Below, piece by piece: positions 16,117 through 23,194 of a stretch of 64,000 nucleotides of DNA. Position 1 is the stretch's first letter. Each line of letters opens with the position of its first letter. Under the pieces are notes generated by a model. That model did no database searches. It saw nothing but the letters and a program-made list of their open reading frames with translations, and was not told the DNA's origin. This DNA comes from Venatoribacter cucullus (lineage in GTDB: Bacteria; Pseudomonadota; Gammaproteobacteria; Pseudomonadales; Oceanobacteraceae): the NCBI RefSeq assembly GCF_016132445.1, contig NZ_CP046056.1, positions 2,101,501 to 2,165,500 of the forward strand. Reading direction: 5' to 3'. Made by a program: the position numbers and the translations under genes.

Positions 16117-17415
16117 TCAGCGACTGTGGTCGAGTATATCCTCAACAATGTCCTGCTCTTCATGCAGATCATCCGCTTCCGGCTGCGGGTGCGGCAGCAC
16201 CAGATTCAGGAAGATGGCCAGTAAGGCACACAGACTGACACCCTGCAGGTGCCACTCCGACGACCCCACCGCCATACCGCCAATGCCGAATACCAGCGTG
16301 GTCGCCACAATCACCATATTGCGCTGAGTGCTCATATCAACTTTGCCTTTGATCAGAATATTCATCCCCACCGCCGCGATGGAGCCAAACAGCAGGATCA
16401 GAATACCGCCCATCACCGGGGTGGGTACGGTTTGCAGCAGCACGCCGAACTTGGCCACGAAGGCCAGCACGATGGCGAATACGGCCGCCCAGGTCATTAC
16501 CACTGGGTTAAAGGCTTTGGTCAGCATCACCGCACCGGTCACTTCGGAGTAAGTGGTGTTCGGCGGGCCACCGAATAATGAAGCCGCCGAGGTGGCCAGA
16601 CCATCGCCCAGCAACGTGCGGTGCAGGCCGGGTTTTTCTACGTAGTTTTTACCGGTAACACTGCCAATGGCGAGTACATCGCCAATGTGTTCAATGGCCG
16701 GGGCGATGGCCACCGGCAACATAAACAAAATGGCGGCGAGGTGAAATTCCGGCATGATGAATTGCGGCACCTGTATCCAGCTGCTGTTATCAACAGCCGT
16801 CAGGTCCACCATGCCCATAAAGGCAGCAATGGCATAACCCACCGCCACACCGGCCAGAATCGGCACCAGCCGGAAAATGCCTTTGGCCAGAGTCGCTACC
16901 AGCAGGGTAGTCAGCAGTGCCGGCATGGACACCAGCATGGCATCGGCATAGGGAAACAAGACCGCCGAGGCATCGCCGGTTTTGCCCATCGCCATGTTCA
17001 CCGCCACCGGGGCCAGTCCAAGGCCAATAATCATAATGATGGAGCCGGTGACCACCGGCGGCAGTAAGCGGTGCAGAAAACCCGGGCCGCGCCAGGCGAC
17101 CATGCCGGCCAGAAAGACGTAGAGTAAACCGGCACAGAAGAGTGCGCCCATGGTCGCCGCCTGCCCCCACATCTGTACGCTGAACATAATGGGCGCAATA
17201 AAGGCAAAGGATGAAGCCAGAAATACCGGCACTGAGCGTTTGGTACTGAGCTGAAAAATCAGTGTACCGATACCGGCGGTAAATAACGCCACACTGGGAT
17301 CCAGCCCGGTAATTAACGGCACCAGCACCAGTGCCCCGAAGGCCACAAACAGCATTTGCAGACCGGCTAACGGCAAGCGCCAGCCGCGGTACAGCGTTTC
17401 ACCTGAGTTTTGCAT
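16117..17415 (-). CDS. uraA: Uracil:H+ symporter UraA (NCS2 family)
   Basis: A 432-residue inner-membrane nucleobase transporter of the NCS2 family, carrying uracil into the cell. It shows 12-14 hydrophobic segments and family motifs: GLQMLFVAFGALVLVPLITG at the N terminus, AIAPAIEHIGDVLAIG (the QH/EH-containing central motif with the substrate-binding Glu), and GGPPNTTYSEVTGAVMLTKA. The ATG at 17415 has GGGGAGAA at good spacing; the extension to 17445 is not needed. It lies behind upp on the same strand, the usual uracil uptake and salvage pair. The whole 180-bp gap between them is a tandem repeat array, and hairpin element A begins right after the stop. Confidence 0.93.
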   Translation of the reverse strand: MQNSGETLYRGWRLPLAGLQMLFVAFGALVLVPLITGLDPSVALFTAGIGTLIFQLSTKRSVPVFLASSFAFIAPIMFSVQMWGQAATMGALFCAGLLYVFLAGMVAWRGPGFLHRLLPPVVTGSIIMIIGLGLAPVAVNMAMGKTGDASAVLFPYADAMLVSMPALLTTLLVATLAKGIFRLVPILAGVAVGYAIAAFMGMVDLTAVDNSSWIQVPQFIMPEFHLAAILFMLPVAIAPAIEHIGDVLAIGSVTGKNYVEKPGLHRTLLGDGLATSAASLFGGPPNTTYSEVTGAVMLTKAFNPVVMTWAAVFAIVLAFVAKFGVLLQTVPTPVMGGILILLFGSIAAVGMNILIKGKVDMSTQRNMVIVATTLVFGIGGMAVGSSEWHLQGVSLCALLAIFLNLVLPHPQPEADDLHEEQDIVEDILDHSR

Positions 17416-17429
17416 GCTTCTCCCCTTGC

Positions 17430-17600
17430 GCCGGCAGGCCGGCATTCAGTTATCGGCCAGTAAAGCCGGCATTATTATTAGCCGTTACGACGGCATCTTT
17501 ATTGGCCGCCATAACGGCATAATTATGAGCCGCCATAACAGCATGATTATTAACCGTTATAACGGCGTAATGACTGGCCGCTGAACACGGCGTAATTACT
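17430..17600. repeat. 24-bp palindromic tandem array between upp and uraA
   Basis: Units start at 17481, 17505, 17529, 17553 and 17577, an exact 24-bp period. Two more degenerate units lie before them (from about 17430 and 17456). Each unit holds a dyad of the form GCCG-TTAT-A-ACGGC; the clearest is CCGTTATAACGG at 17554-17565. The last unit covers the upp stop codon and the array ends just before the uraA ribosome binding site, so the uraA leader consists of it. Function is unknown; serial hairpins in the mRNA are possible. Confidence 0.85.
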
Positions 17601-18222
17601 TGGTACCGAAAATCTTATCGCCGGCATCACCCAGGCCGGGAATAATGTAGCCGTCGGCGTTCAGATGGCTGTCGACCGAGGCGGTAAAAATTTCCACATC
17701 CGGATGCGCTTCCTGCACTTTTTTAATGCCTTCCGGTGCTGCTACCAACACCAGCGCGCGGATACTGGAACAGCCCGCCGCTTTCAGCAGGTCAATGGTG
17801 GCGACCATGGAACCGCCGGTGGCCAGCATCGGGTCAACAATCAGGGCAATACGCTGGTCGATGTCGTGGGCCAGCTTGTCAAAGTAGCTGACCGGCTGCA
17901 GGGTTTCTTCATCGCGGTAAATACCCACTACGCTGATTTTGGCACTGGGCACCAGCTCCAGCACGCCATCCAGCATGCCTAAACCAGCACGCAGAATGGG
18001 TACCACGGTGATTTTTTTGCCGCGGATACGCTCTGCTTCAATCGGGCCGCACCAGCCTTCAATGATGTAGTTTTCCAATTCCAGGTCGCGGGTGGCTTCG
18101 TAAGTCAGCAAGCTGCCCACTTCTGCGACCAACTGGCGGAAACTGCGGGTGCTCAGGGATTTGGATCGCATCAAACCAATTTTATGGCGCACCAGTGGGT
18201 GGCGGATCTCATGTACGCTCAT
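17596..18222 (-). CDS. upp: Uracil phosphoribosyltransferase
   Basis: A 208-residue Upp, converting uracil and PRPP to UMP in pyrimidine salvage. The family length and motifs agree: [38 protein letters not shown], the PRPP loop [19 protein letters not shown] and the end [17 protein letters not shown] (uracil site). The ATG at 18222 follows GAGGC. Upstream in-frame codons to 18369 overlap the divergent ppiC leader and are not used. uraA follows on the same strand. Confidence 0.97.
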   Translation of the reverse strand: MSVHEIRHPLVRHKIGLMRSKSLSTRSFRQLVAEVGSLLTYEATRDLELENYIIEGWCGPIEAERIRGKKITVVPILRAGLGMLDGVLELVPSAKISVVGIYRDEETLQPVSYFDKLAHDIDQRIALIVDPMLATGGSMVATIDLLKAAGCSSIRALVLVAAPEGIKKVQEAHPDVEIFTASVDSHLNADGYIIPGLGDAGDKIFGTK

Positions 18223-18345
18223 GCATGCCTCATTCTGTCGTTCGGGTACAATAACGGCGCGATTTTCGCACAGCACCGGAATGCGTGCGACGCAAAATTT
18301 AACTGAATGGTCAGATTGACCCGTTACCCTACCCGGAGACCCCCC

Positions 18346-18624
18346 ATGCCACGCGCCTGCGCCCGCCATATTCTGGTGAAAACCCGCGATGAAGCGGAAA
18401 AAATCAAAGCTCTGCTGCAGAAAGGCGGCGATTTCGACAAACTGGCGCGCCAGTATTCCACCTGCCCGTCGGGCAAGAAAGGCGGCAGCCTGGGAGAATT
18501 CAGTCAGGGGGATATGGTGAAGGCTTTTGATGAAGTGGTATTCAAAGGGCCGTTATTGCAGGTGCAGGGGCCGGTGAAAACCCGCTTTGGCTGGCATCTG
18601 ATTGAAACCATTTACCGCAGTTAA
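18346..18624 (+). CDS. ppiC: Peptidyl-prolyl cis-trans isomerase, parvulin type (PpiC)
   Basis: A 92-residue single-domain parvulin, a cytosolic rotamase acting on X-Pro bonds. The whole chain is the rotamase domain: [55 protein letters not shown] and the end [15 protein letters not shown]. There is no signal peptide, unlike SurA or PpiD. The start at 18346 follows CCGGAGA. Its stop overlaps the convergent rsmJ stop by 4 nt, and it is divergent from upp. Confidence 0.94.
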   Translation: MPRACARHILVKTRDEAEKIKALLQKGGDFDKLARQYSTCPSGKKGGSLGEFSQGDMVKAFDEVVFKGPLLQVQGPVKTRFGWHLIETIYRS

Positions 18625-19397
18625 AGCGCCTGCACTTTGGCCAGGGCATACACATCAAAGCGGTTGGCTTTGCCGGTTAAGGCATAAGAGGGTGCGCGGC
18701 CGGCCAGCGGGGCCGCTTTACGGGCGCGCTTTACCACCACCCGGCAGCGGGCACAGGCCAGTGCTTTTTCCAGCAGATCATCGGCGTCAGTGTCCTGCCC
18801 CACCACGGCCCGGAACGCCTGCATATCTTTTTTAACCTGCGCCGTTTGTTTGTCGTCGTGCTCAAACATCGGGTCCAGATACACCACATCCGGCTTGTGG
18901 GCCGGGTCGGCAACCGGCTGCAATAATTCATGACTGCTGCCGTACTGCAGGGAAATGCGGGCAATAATATCGGCAATGTCCGGGTCGGCAGCGGCACGCT
19001 GTAAGCCATCGGCCAACAAAGCGGCGACCACCGGCTGCCGTTCCTGCGCGAAGACCCGGCAACCCAGCGTAGCTAACACAAAGCTGTCGCGCCCCAGCCC
19101 GGCGGTGGCATCCACCACCGTGGGTTTATAAGCTGAAATACCAATGGCTTTGGCAATATCCTGCCCCTGCCCGCCACCAAATTTACGCCGGTGGGCGGCA
19201 GCCCCTTCGGAAAAATTGACCTGTACGGCTGTGCGCGGGAAATTACCCTGTTTCAGGCTTAAACCCTGCTCATCCAGACACAGATAAAACTGCTCATCGT
19301 CCGGTAATACTGTGGCCAGGGTAAAACCATACTGGGCCGCCAGCTGCTCGGCCCGCCGTTGCTGGCGGTTGTCCTGCACAATTAACCGCGGCGTCAT
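18621..19397 (-). CDS. rsmJ: 16S rRNA (guanine1516-N2)-methyltransferase RsmJ
   Basis: A 258-residue SAM-dependent methyltransferase of the RsmJ/YhiQ family, which modifies G1516 of 16S rRNA. Visible are the N-terminal family part (EQFYLCLDEQGLSLKQ, AHRRKFGGGQGQDIAKAIG), the SAM loop VVDATAGLGRDSFVLATLG and the catalytic-type motif VVYLDPMFEHDD, then KRARKAAPLAG. The ATG at 19397 is preferred over TTG at 19415. It follows uppP with a 7-nt gap. Confidence 0.95.
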   Translation of the reverse strand: MTPRLIVQDNRQQRRAEQLAAQYGFTLATVLPDDEQFYLCLDEQGLSLKQGNFPRTAVQVNFSEGAAAHRRKFGGGQGQDIAKAIGISAYKPTVVDATAGLGRDSFVLATLGCRVFAQERQPVVAALLADGLQRAAADPDIADIIARISLQYGSSHELLQPVADPAHKPDVVYLDPMFEHDDKQTAQVKKDMQAFRAVVGQDTDADDLLEKALACARCRVVVKRARKAAPLAGRAPSYALTGKANRFDVYALAKVQAL

Positions 19398-19404
19398 GGC
19401 CCGC

Positions 19405-20202
19405 TCAGCCGACAAAGAATAAAAACAGCACCGACCCCAGAATCAGGCGGTACAGCACAAAGGGCAACATGCCAATGCGGTTAATAAAGGCGAGGAAGTA
19501 ATAAATACACAGCCAGGCACTCACCGCTGACAGCGCTGCGCCAATCAACAGCGCCTGCCAGTCAACCGGTAATAAAGAGTCGCTAAGCTCCAGGGTTTTT
19601 AAACCACCGGCGGCCAGAATAAGCGGAATGGACAGCAAAAAAGAAAAATGCGCCGCATCACTGCGCTGCATACCCAACAGCAAAGCAGCGGTAATAGTAA
19701 TACCAGAGCGCGAGGTGCCGGGTACCAGTGCCAGTGCCTGTGCCACACCAATAACCAACACCATCAGCAAGGTGATCTGGGTGATGCCGATCGTCCCATG
19801 ACGACGGTCAGCAAAGCCGAGCAAAATACCAAAGCCAATGGTGGTCCAGGCAATCACTTCCACCGAACGCAGGTTATCTTCAATCCAGTGGTTCAGCAGC
19901 CATCCCGCCAGGCAGGCAGGAACAGAGGCGACAACAACATACCAGGCCAGACGCCCATCGGCGGAAGGATTACGGGTAAATCCGGTGGTCAGCCAGCCCT
20001 GTGTTAAACGCACAATATCGCGGCGGAAATACAGCATCACGGCGGCCAGCGTACCGACGTGCACAGCGACATCGAAGGCCAGTCCCTGATCGCTCCAGCC
20101 CAATAATTTTGACGGCAGAATAAGGTGGGCAGAACTGGAAATCGGCAGAAACTCAGTCAAGCCCTGCAATAACGCCAGTACAATAATTTCCAGTAAATCC
20201 AT
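19405..20202 (-). CDS. uppP: Undecaprenyl-diphosphatase UppP/BacA
   Basis: A 265-residue integral membrane phosphatase that recycles undecaprenyl pyrophosphate to the monophosphate carrier for peptidoglycan and other polymers. Family motifs are intact: ALLQGLTEFLPISSSAHLIL (the E-x-x-P-x-S-S-x-H active region, residues 12-31) and LALVPGTSRSGITITAAL near 160, plus about eight hydrophobic segments. It lies between tsaB and rsmJ on the same strand, with short gaps (15 and 7 nt), so the three are probably one transcript. Confidence 0.96.
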   Translation of the reverse strand: MDLLEIIVLALLQGLTEFLPISSSAHLILPSKLLGWSDQGLAFDVAVHVGTLAAVMLYFRRDIVRLTQGWLTTGFTRNPSADGRLAWYVVVASVPACLAGWLLNHWIEDNLRSVEVIAWTTIGFGILLGFADRRHGTIGITQITLLMVLVIGVAQALALVPGTSRSGITITAALLLGMQRSDAAHFSFLLSIPLILAAGGLKTLELSDSLLPVDWQALLIGAALSAVSAWLCIYYFLAFINRIGMLPFVLYRLILGSVLFLFFVG

Positions 20203-20217
20203 AGCGGGTATTAATCC

Positions 20218-20910
20218 TTAATCACGACGCAGTAAACTGGGCTGTTCAGCCAGTTTTTTCCAGGCCACCGACTCCCGCAGATACACGGGCTGGTGTTGTT
20301 GCGGGTCCGCAAACTGTTGGTTGTCCCAGGCTTGTTGTGCCAATGGCAGCATCACATCGGCTTGCGGTTTTACCGCAGCCCAGCGCTGCTCCAGATGTGC
20401 CAGGGCGGGCAAGGCCAGGCCATCACCGGCGAGAACACCGGTAAAATCCTGCACTTCCTGCAGACATTGCTCCGGCGCACCGACTTTCTCGGTTCCCACT
20501 AACCGGCAGGTCGCACCTTCGCGCTGATAACAACCCCAGAATACTTCGCCCATATGGGCATCCATAATGGCCATCACCTGCTGCGCGTCACTGCTATTAA
20601 ATACCGACTGCGCCACCGCCTGTAATGAAGAAATACCAGCCACCGGAATATTCAGCGCCAGTGCAATTCCCTGCATTACCGAAGCGGCAATACGGATACC
20701 GGTAAAGGACCCCGGACCACAACCGTAAGCAATGCCCTGAATAGCGGTTTTGCGGATACCGGCCTGACGGACAATATCATCCACCATAGGTAATAAGCGC
20801 TGGGCATGACGCCGCGGCTGTTCTTCAGTGATATGCCAGTTCTGATTATTGGCCAGCAAGGCAACCGAACAAAGGGTGGACGATGCATCCAGAACGAGTA
20901 GACAGGTCAT
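20218..20910 (-). CDS. tsaB: tRNA threonylcarbamoyladenosine biosynthesis protein TsaB
   Basis: A 230-residue member of the Kae1/TsaD superfamily that supports t6A37 formation on ANN-decoding tRNAs with TsaC, TsaD and TsaE. The ASKHA fold start LLVLDASSTLCSVALLAN is clear, with IAYGCGPGSFTGIRIAASVM and AIMDAHMGEVFWGCYQ as TsaB hallmarks. The length is normal. The ATG at 20910 is preferred over a GTG at 20922. It heads the tsaB-uppP-rsmJ run. Confidence 0.95.
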   Translation of the reverse strand: MTCLLVLDASSTLCSVALLANNQNWHITEEQPRRHAQRLLPMVDDIVRQAGIRKTAIQGIAYGCGPGSFTGIRIAASVMQGIALALNIPVAGISSLQAVAQSVFNSSDAQQVMAIMDAHMGEVFWGCYQREGATCRLVGTEKVGAPEQCLQEVQDFTGVLAGDGLALPALAHLEQRWAAVKPQADVMLPLAQQAWDNQQFADPQQHQPVYLRESVAWKKLAEQPSLLRRD

Positions 20911-20959
20911 AAACGGGGTCACGGCGAAAATTCGCCGGCGAGTATATCACAACCTTTCA

Positions 20960-21030
20960 GGAGCCTGAGAATAACCCTGCACCACACAGCGCGGGGCTTT
21001 CCTTGCTGCAGAGCAGATAAGGCAGATAAC
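20960..21030. repeat. Decayed end of the 14.3-kb MITE-like element
   Basis: GGAGCCTGAGAATAACCCTG at 20960 resembles the left end of the element at 14329 (GGAGCCTCTGAATAACTCTG). The similarity continues with gaps through GCGCGGGGCTTTCC and CTGCAGAGCAGATAAGGC. No right-hand terminal repeat is visible here, so this is a truncated copy. It lies between the tsaB and AT-hook genes. Confidence 0.6.
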
Positions 21031-21058
21031 AAAAACCCGGCCGGAGCCGGGTTTTTGT
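21029..21058 (-). terminator. Intrinsic terminator of the AT-hook protein gene
   Basis: A perfect stem (AAAAACCCGGC with GCCGGGTTTTT, 4-nt loop CGGA) lies 15 bp after the stop at 21074. A/T runs on both sides make it usable in both directions. Confidence 0.9.
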
Positions 21059-21073
21059 TGCAGCAGGAACGGT

Positions 21074-21973
21074 TTAAGAAGCCTGTTCCGGAGTCGCTGC
21101 CGGAGCGGTCGCCGCTTTTGGCGGACGACCACGACGCTTCGGCGCTGCGGCGGTAGCGGTAGTGGCTTTGGCCGGACGACCGCGACGCTTCGGTGCTGCG
21201 GCGGTCGCGGTAGTGGCTTTGGCCGGACGACCACGACGCTTCGGTGCTGCGGCGGTAGCGGTAGTGGCTTTAGCCGGACGGCCACGACGCTTCGGAGCAG
21301 CGGCAGCAGTAGCAGCTTTAGCCGGACGACCACGACGCTTCGGTGCGGCGGCGGTTGCCGTAGTGGCTTTGGCCGGACGACCACGACGCTTGGGCGCCGC
21401 TTCAGCAGCCTTTACTACGGTAGTCGCTTTGGCTTTCAGTTTTTTCGCAGCAGCATTGGCCTTGGCTTGTTCTTTACCAGCCTGGGCTTTCACTTTAACG
21501 CCATCCGCTTTAGCACGAGCTTTACGCCATTTAGCGGTAAAGGCTGCAATGGCTTTGGCCAGATCGGCTTCTGCTTTGGCCGCCAGTTTGGCTTCAAACG
21601 CAGCAACGGCTTCCTGGGCTTTGGCCGCTACGGCTTCCGCCTTGGCTTCAATCTGTGCCGCTTTAGTGGCTACTTTTGCCGTGCGCACAGCCGCTTTCAG
21701 CGCCTGCAGCTTTTCTTTTTCTGCATTTAATTTAGCCGTCGCCGTTACACTGGCGCGTTTGGTTGCCGGTGTGGTTGCTTTGGCTTTAGCGGCTTGTGCT
21801 TTCGCGAGTGCAGCAGCCACTTTTGCATCCTGTGCGCTGACTGCCAGCACGGCTTTTTCTTCGGCTTTTAATGCCGCCGCGACGACTGCAGGAACCGCAG
21901 CAACGGTTTTAGCGGCTACTTTTGCTGCAGGTTTGCGACCGCGTTTCGCCGGTGCTTTTTTTGGTCTGGCCAT
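21074..21973 (-). CDS. AlgP/histone H1-like protein with AT-hook repeats
   Basis: A 299-residue Ala/Lys-rich basic protein. The N terminus MARPKKAPAKRGRKPAAK is AlgP/H1-like. Residues about 20-195 are a low-complexity Ala/Lys/Glu helix-forming stretch (KAAQIEAKAEAVAAKAQEAV), probably a long coiled coil. The C-terminal third repeats PKRRGRP-AKA-TTATAAA six times; R-G-R-P is the AT-hook core that grips the minor groove of AT-rich DNA. I therefore infer a nucleoid-associated or global regulatory role, like AlgP (AlgR3) of Pseudomonas, where such proteins are linked to envelope polysaccharide regulation. The ATG at 21973 begins the conserved part. Its upstream region is strikingly AT-rich. Confidence 0.82.
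   Translation of the reverse strand: MARPKKAPAKRGRKPAAKVAAKTVAAVPAVVAAALKAEEKAVLAVSAQDAKVAAALAKAQAAKAKATTPATKRASVTATAKLNAEKEKLQALKAAVRTAKVATKAAQIEAKAEAVAAKAQEAVAAFEAKLAAKAEADLAKAIAAFTAKWRKARAKADGVKVKAQAGKEQAKANAAAKKLKAKATTVVKAAEAAPKRRGRPAKATTATAAAPKRRGRPAKAATAAAAPKRRGRPAKATTATAAAPKRRGRPAKATTATAAAPKRRGRPAKATTATAAAPKRRGRPPKAATAPAATPEQAS
21118..21400. repeat. In-frame 51-bp tandem repeat encoding AT-hooks
   Basis: Six copies of a 51-bp (one 48-bp) unit lie inside the AlgP-like gene, beginning near 21121, 21172, 21223, 21274, 21322 and 21373. Each carries the block CCACGACGCTTCGG or a one- to two-base variant. Copies are close to identical at the DNA level, which invites slippage in register and change in hook number. 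Confidence 0.85.
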
Positions 21974-22274
21974 AAATGAGATCCTCGGAGATTTTGCTGT
22001 CTGGGCTTTTTCCACTGGCACTATTATTTATGTGCGCAGCTAACGCAAACAATAATAGTATTTTTATTTAAGAAAACCAAAAAATATTATCGGTTAATAA
22101 ACCTGCCTGAACATTAAAGACAATAGCGATGGTCTGCCACACATTATAAGAATCTGAGATATATCATCCGGCTTAGCCGGCAATATCCTTAACCCCTTTT
22201 TAACTTATTGATTTTATTGGTTTATAAACCATGCCCGTGAACAATAAACAAAACAGCGGGTACTGTTACCGGCA
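21974..22274. other. AT-rich gene-free stretch between AT-hook gene and adk
   Basis: About 300 bp without a gene. The part from roughly 22040 to 22250 is much richer in A and T than its surroundings, with A/T runs such as TATTTTTATTTAAG and TAACTTATTGATTTTATTGG. It is the upstream region of the AT-hook gene and may hold its promoter and AT-hook sites. I could not fix a promoter. No reading frame is convincing. Confidence 0.6.
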
Positions 22275-22300
22275 TAAAAAAAGGGCCTGACGGCCCTTTT
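22275..22300 (-). terminator. Intrinsic terminator of adk
   Basis: GGGCC (22283-22287) pairs with GGCCC (22292-22296) across a TGAC loop, extended by A/T pairs, with a T8 run on the minus strand. It lies 20 bp after the adk stop. Confidence 0.88.
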
Positions 22301-22319
22301 CTTAAATGCAGCGGCCGAT

Positions 22320-23012
<693 letters not shown>

Positions 23013-23118
23013 TCAGAAAATTGTACAAAATTCAACCAGTCAGGGAAAAAATAGGCCTAACCTTACTCCGTGGCGTGAACTTGCTCAAGAGATTGCATGA
23101 AAAATGCCGGGCAAGTCA

Positions 23119-23138
23119 GGCCAGACTTTAGTCTGGCC
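23119..23138 (-). terminator. Second hairpin behind ppc
   Basis: A perfect 8-bp stem GGCCAGAC/GTCTGGCC with a 4-nt loop. It stands about 9 bp beyond the main ppc terminator and has only a short T stretch farther on, so it may be a back-up or 3'-end protecting hairpin. Confidence 0.6.
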
Positions 23139-23146
23139 ACGGCCGG

Positions 23147-23183
23147 AAAAACGCGCCGGAGCCGCGCGCTGTCTGGCTCCGGC
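23147..23183 (-). terminator. Intrinsic terminator of ppc
   Basis: A 9-bp stem GCCGGAGCC/GGCTCCGGC (23155-23163 with 23175-23183) is followed on the minus strand by GCG and T5. It lies 11 bp after the ppc stop. Confidence 0.85.
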
Positions 23184-23194
23184 CAATCGGGGCA

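Noticed and set aside
15603-16172. Minus-strand frame sharing a peptide of about 40 residues with copy B
   Set aside because: The shared peptide comes from the near-identical nucleotide core of the two elements. Outside it the reading frames differ and the differences follow stem pairing, not codons. One change is synonymous, so a tiny peptide cannot be fully excluded.
17430-17600. Regular repeats considered as a CRISPR array
   Set aside because: Units are directly adjacent 24-mers without unique spacers, are imperfect, and no cas gene is near.
21162-22043. Long plus-strand frame opposite the AT-hook gene
   Set aside because: It is an antisense shadow produced by the GC-rich repeat and biased codons of the minus-strand gene, which has the clear start, composition and terminator.
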